DNA of 64,000 nucleotides, from contig CALUYW010000008.1 in the NCBI GenBank assembly GCA_944325105.1, positions 18,724 through 82,723 on the forward strand, written 5' to 3'. Under the pieces are notes generated by a model. The model was given only the letters and a program-made list of their open reading frames with translations. It was not told the DNA's origin and did not search any database. Positions within the stretch are counted from its first letter, which is position 1, and the number at the start of each line of letters is the position of its first letter. Shown one piece after another: positions 62,553-64,000 of this stretch. The translations under genes were made by a program, and so were the position numbers. Source of the DNA: Candidatus Gastranaerophilales bacterium. GTDB lineage: Bacteria; Cyanobacteriota; Vampirovibrionia; Gastranaerophilales; Gastranaerophilaceae.

Positions 62553-63215
62553 ATGAATGTCAATTTTATAAATTCTGATTGTAACATTGTAAATTCGGGC
62601 GCAAAAAACATGGAGATTGACCTCGGTATGCTCCATGATGCTATAAAAGATAAGCATGAGCATGCTACGTTAAGGTTTTATAATTGGCAGCCAAAGTGCA
62701 TTAGTCTTGGAAAAAATCAGCCCTTTGAGCCTTTTTATAATGATTTTGGGATTGATGTAGTTAGGCGTCCTACGGGTGGCAGGGCGCTTTTGCATGATAA
62801 AGAACTCACCTATTGCTTTGTTTGTCCGCAAAAAGCAGGTCAAAGCGTAGTTGAGTCATATAAAGAAATATCTGATGCTTTAATTTTGGGTTTTAAAAAA
62901 CTCGGCATAAATCTTGATTATGCTTCTCATAGAGCAGGAAATATGCGCTATTGTATGAATATTTCAAGTAGAGCAGATGTAAGTTATATGGGCAAAAAAC
63001 TGATAGGCTCGGCTCAGTTTCGCTCAAGAGGGTATATTTTGCAACATGGGTCAATTCTGTACGATTTGGATTTTGAGCTTGTGCAAAAGATTTTTAGACA
63101 ACAAATTGATAAAAATTCTATAGTTACGCTTAATGAAATAAACCCGAATATAGCACAAAATGAGCTTATCGAGGCGCTAAAGCAAGGTTTTTGCGAAAAA
63201 TTTATGGTGTCTTGA
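62553..63215 (+). CDS. Lipoate-protein ligase/octanoyltransferase (LplA/LipM-like)
   Basis: A 220-residue protein of the biotin/lipoyl attachment fold (BPL/LplA/LipB). Motifs: VVRRPTGGRALLHDKELTY near 68-86 (the RRxTGGRAVxH site), and GKKLIGSAQFRSRGYILQHGS near 150, diagnostic for lipoyl or octanoyl transfer. The C-terminal accessory domain of large LplA is absent, so LipM-type octanoyltransfer is likely. The MRYCMNIS segment has a Cys where LipM has its catalytic one. The ATG at 62553 follows a TATGAT box by 7 nt; an in-frame ATG at 62541 lies within the promoter. Confidence 0.85.
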   Translation: MNVNFINSDCNIVNSGAKNMEIDLGMLHDAIKDKHEHATLRFYNWQPKCISLGKNQPFEPFYNDFGIDVVRRPTGGRALLHDKELTYCFVCPQKAGQSVVESYKEISDALILGFKKLGINLDYASHRAGNMRYCMNISSRADVSYMGKKLIGSAQFRSRGYILQHGSILYDLDFELVQKIFRQQIDKNSIVTLNEINPNIAQNELIEALKQGFCEKFMVS

Positions 63216-63240
63216 CAGTGTTTTTTGTTCGGGTTATATT
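63212..63240 (+). promoter_or_regulatory. Promoter of rplU-rpmA
   Basis: TTGACA (63212-63217) and TATATT (63235-63240) are 17 bp apart, the best sigma-70-type promoter in the window. Transcription would begin near 63247. Confidence 0.75.
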
Positions 63241-63258
63241 ATTTGTTGCAGATAGGTT

Positions 63259-63289
63259 GGTCGCGTCTAAATGCTTATAAGCTGCGACC
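63259..63289 (+). ncRNA. Leader hairpin of rplU mRNA (possible L21 regulatory site)
   Basis: GGTCGC (63259-63264) pairs with GCGACC (63284-63289), enclosing a GCTTATAAGC self-complementary segment (63273-63282). The structure falls between the promoter and the L21 start in a 65-nt leader, the usual place of r-protein autoregulatory leaders. Confidence 0.5.
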
Positions 63290-63312
63290 CCTCAAAAAAG
63301 GAAGGACAAAAA

Positions 63313-63666
63313 ATGTACGCAATAGTCGAAACAGGCGGCAAACAGTACAAACTGGAAGAAGGAAAATACACAGACATCGAATTATTAGATGCTGAGGCTG
63401 ATTCTAAGGTTGTATTTGACAAAGTCGTAATGCTTGTTAACGGTAAAAAATCAAAAGTTGGTCAACCTTATGTTGAAAATGCAACTGTTGATGGTACAAT
63501 AGTTAAGCATGACAAAGCAAAAAAAGTGATCGTTTATAAACAACGTCCCAAAAAAGGATACAGAAAAAAACAAGGTCACAGACAACAATTCACAAGAGTA
63601 ATGATTAACAAAATCAATACAAAAGCAGGAAAGTCCAAAGCTGCTGAAACTGAAGGAGAAGAATAA
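63313..63666 (+). CDS. rplU: 50S ribosomal protein L21
   Basis: A 117-residue protein starting [17 protein letters not shown], the L21 signature, with the basic loop [21 protein letters not shown] near 70-90 and an Ala/Lys/Glu-rich tail. It binds 23S rRNA with L20. The start at 63313 follows AAAGGAAGGA; an upstream in-frame ATG at 63271 lies in the leader. Coupled to rpmA by TAATG. Confidence 0.97.
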   Translation: MYAIVETGGKQYKLEEGKYTDIELLDAEADSKVVFDKVVMLVNGKKSKVGQPYVENATVDGTIVKHDKAKKVIVYKQRPKKGYRKKQGHRQQFTRVMINKINTKAGKSKAAETEGEE

Positions 63667-63923
63667 TGGCACATAAGAAGGGCGTAGGTTCATCTAAGAA
63701 CGGTCGCGATAGCGAAAGTAAGAGATTAGGCGTTAAAAAATATGCCAATGAAAATGTGCTTGCAGGAAATATCCTTGTTAGACAGCGCGGCACAAAAATT
63801 CACCCCGGTGTGAATGTTGGCAGAGGTTCTGACGATACATTGTTTGCTATGATTGACGGTGTAGTTAAGTTTGAACCATACAGAAGAACAAGAAAACAAG
63901 TTAGCGTTTACGCTGCTGAATAG
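63666..63923 (+). CDS. rpmA: 50S ribosomal protein L27
   Basis: An 85-residue protein starting [20 protein letters not shown], the L27 start at its mature form (no N-terminal propeptide as in Firmicutes). Its N-terminal tail reaches the peptidyl-transferase centre. The ATG overlaps the rplU stop. Confidence 0.97.
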   Translation: MAHKKGVGSSKNGRDSESKRLGVKKYANENVLAGNILVRQRGTKIHPGVNVGRGSDDTLFAMIDGVVKFEPYRRTRKQVSVYAAE

Positions 63924-63942
63924 TTGAAAATTGAATAATGGA

Positions 63943-64000
63943 TGGGGGCGTAGCTCACTTGACGAGGTTAACGAGTCAAAGCGGCTTGTCCGCAAAGTTA
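63943..64000 (+). other. Start of a structured, GC-richer segment, cut by window edge
   Basis: After rpmA the composition rises in GC. The sequence shows hairpins TTGAC..GTCAA (63960-63980 region) and GCGG..CCGC, and a GACGAGG string recalling the glmS ribozyme core. It does not fit tRNA, tmRNA or the glmS consensus well enough to name, and no terminator of rplU-rpmA lies before it. It may be the 5' part of a structured RNA or leader. Confidence 0.3.

Noticed and set aside
63943..64000. tRNA, tmRNA or glmS ribozyme at the right end
   Set aside because: The D-arm and T-arm elements of a tRNA do not fit, the tmRNA UUCGAC signature is absent, and the GACGAGG of glmS is not followed by the UAUCGA and GGCGG blocks in consensus order.
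1..64000. CRISPR arrays, insertion sequences, integrases, prophage
   Set aside because: No regularly spaced direct repeats, transposase/integrase motifs or phage structural genes were seen apart from the 111-bp tandem array, which has too few and adjacent copies for a CRISPR.

Overview
The window is AT-rich, densely coded bacterial chromosome with many genes of a free-standing Gram-negative-type cell: an AcrAB-TolC-like RND pump, outer-membrane TolC, signal peptides, type IV prepilin and a lytic transglycosylase. The best fit is the non-photosynthetic sister lineage of Cyanobacteria (Melainabacteria/Vampirovibrionia, probably a gut Gastranaerophilales). This is inference. It rests on a YidC with the large internal insertion also seen in cyanobacterial YidC, a PBS-lyase-type HEAT-repeat protein, [FeFe]-hydrogenase maturation (HydF), a GH57/DUF3536 glucan enzyme, and several proteins of a style I associate with that group (for example the protein beginning MGMAASQARFLGLTARK). 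No photosynthesis gene is present. No phage, insertion sequence or CRISPR array was recognised.

Layout. 1-3.4 kb: truncated SulP transporter, divergent from ilvB-ilvN; panD converges on them. 3.6-6.2 kb: mnmE and yidC, divergent. 6.3-7.5 kb: a GC-rich 111-bp tandem repeat abutting a FliA/WhiG-type sigma factor gene. 7.7-10.2 kb: rqcP, a PfkB sugar kinase and recF. 10.2-15.7 kb: a large coiled-coil/EF-hand protein, an exported protein, a PilZ (c-di-GMP) protein, a possible STAS-like protein and a histidine-kinase-like protein lacking the phospho-accepting His. 15.7-23.3 kb: a MalK-type ATPase and the RND efflux operon. 23.3-30.5 kb: small proteins, an ABC exporter, a possible RNase H-fold protein, GH57 and a minimal NagA. 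30.6-33.4 kb: four lineage-style proteins transcribed together. 33.4-42.4 kb: leuS, a giant glycine-rich prepilin divergent from an XRE regulator, rpsT, and the conserved pgpH-ybeY-dgkA order. 42.4-48.4 kb: exported GH13, hydF, CopG, TOPRIM protein, papain-like protein, tRNA-Cys, rpmE. 48.4-53.3 kb: thyX-prfA, slt, HEAT protein. 53.7-64 kb: malQ, a membrane protein, an isopropylmalate/homocitrate synthase-family gene with miaB, two coupled small ORFs, pgi, a soluble histidine kinase, a small LSm-like protein, a lipoate/octanoyl transferase, rplU-rpmA and the start of an unidentified structured segment.

Functional picture: alpha-glucan turnover (GH57, GH13, GH77, Pgi, PfkB, MalK-type ATPase), branched-chain amino acid and pantothenate precursors (IlvBN, PanD), translation (LeuS, MnmE, MiaB, PrfA, S20, L21, L27, L31, tRNA-Cys, RqcP), nucleotide second messengers (PilZ for c-di-GMP, PgpH for c-di-AMP) and a large set of surface/exported proteins. 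A recurring regulatory feature is a -10 box 6-11 nt from the start codon without a Shine-Dalgarno sequence, which implies many leaderless or near-leaderless mRNAs.

The strongest candidates for undescribed biology are the pilin/glycine-rich/Lcl fusion with its divergent XRE regulator, the 30.6-33.4 kb cluster, the papain-like protein, the histidine pseudokinase and the folded GC-rich repeat. None amounts to a proven new system from sequence alone.
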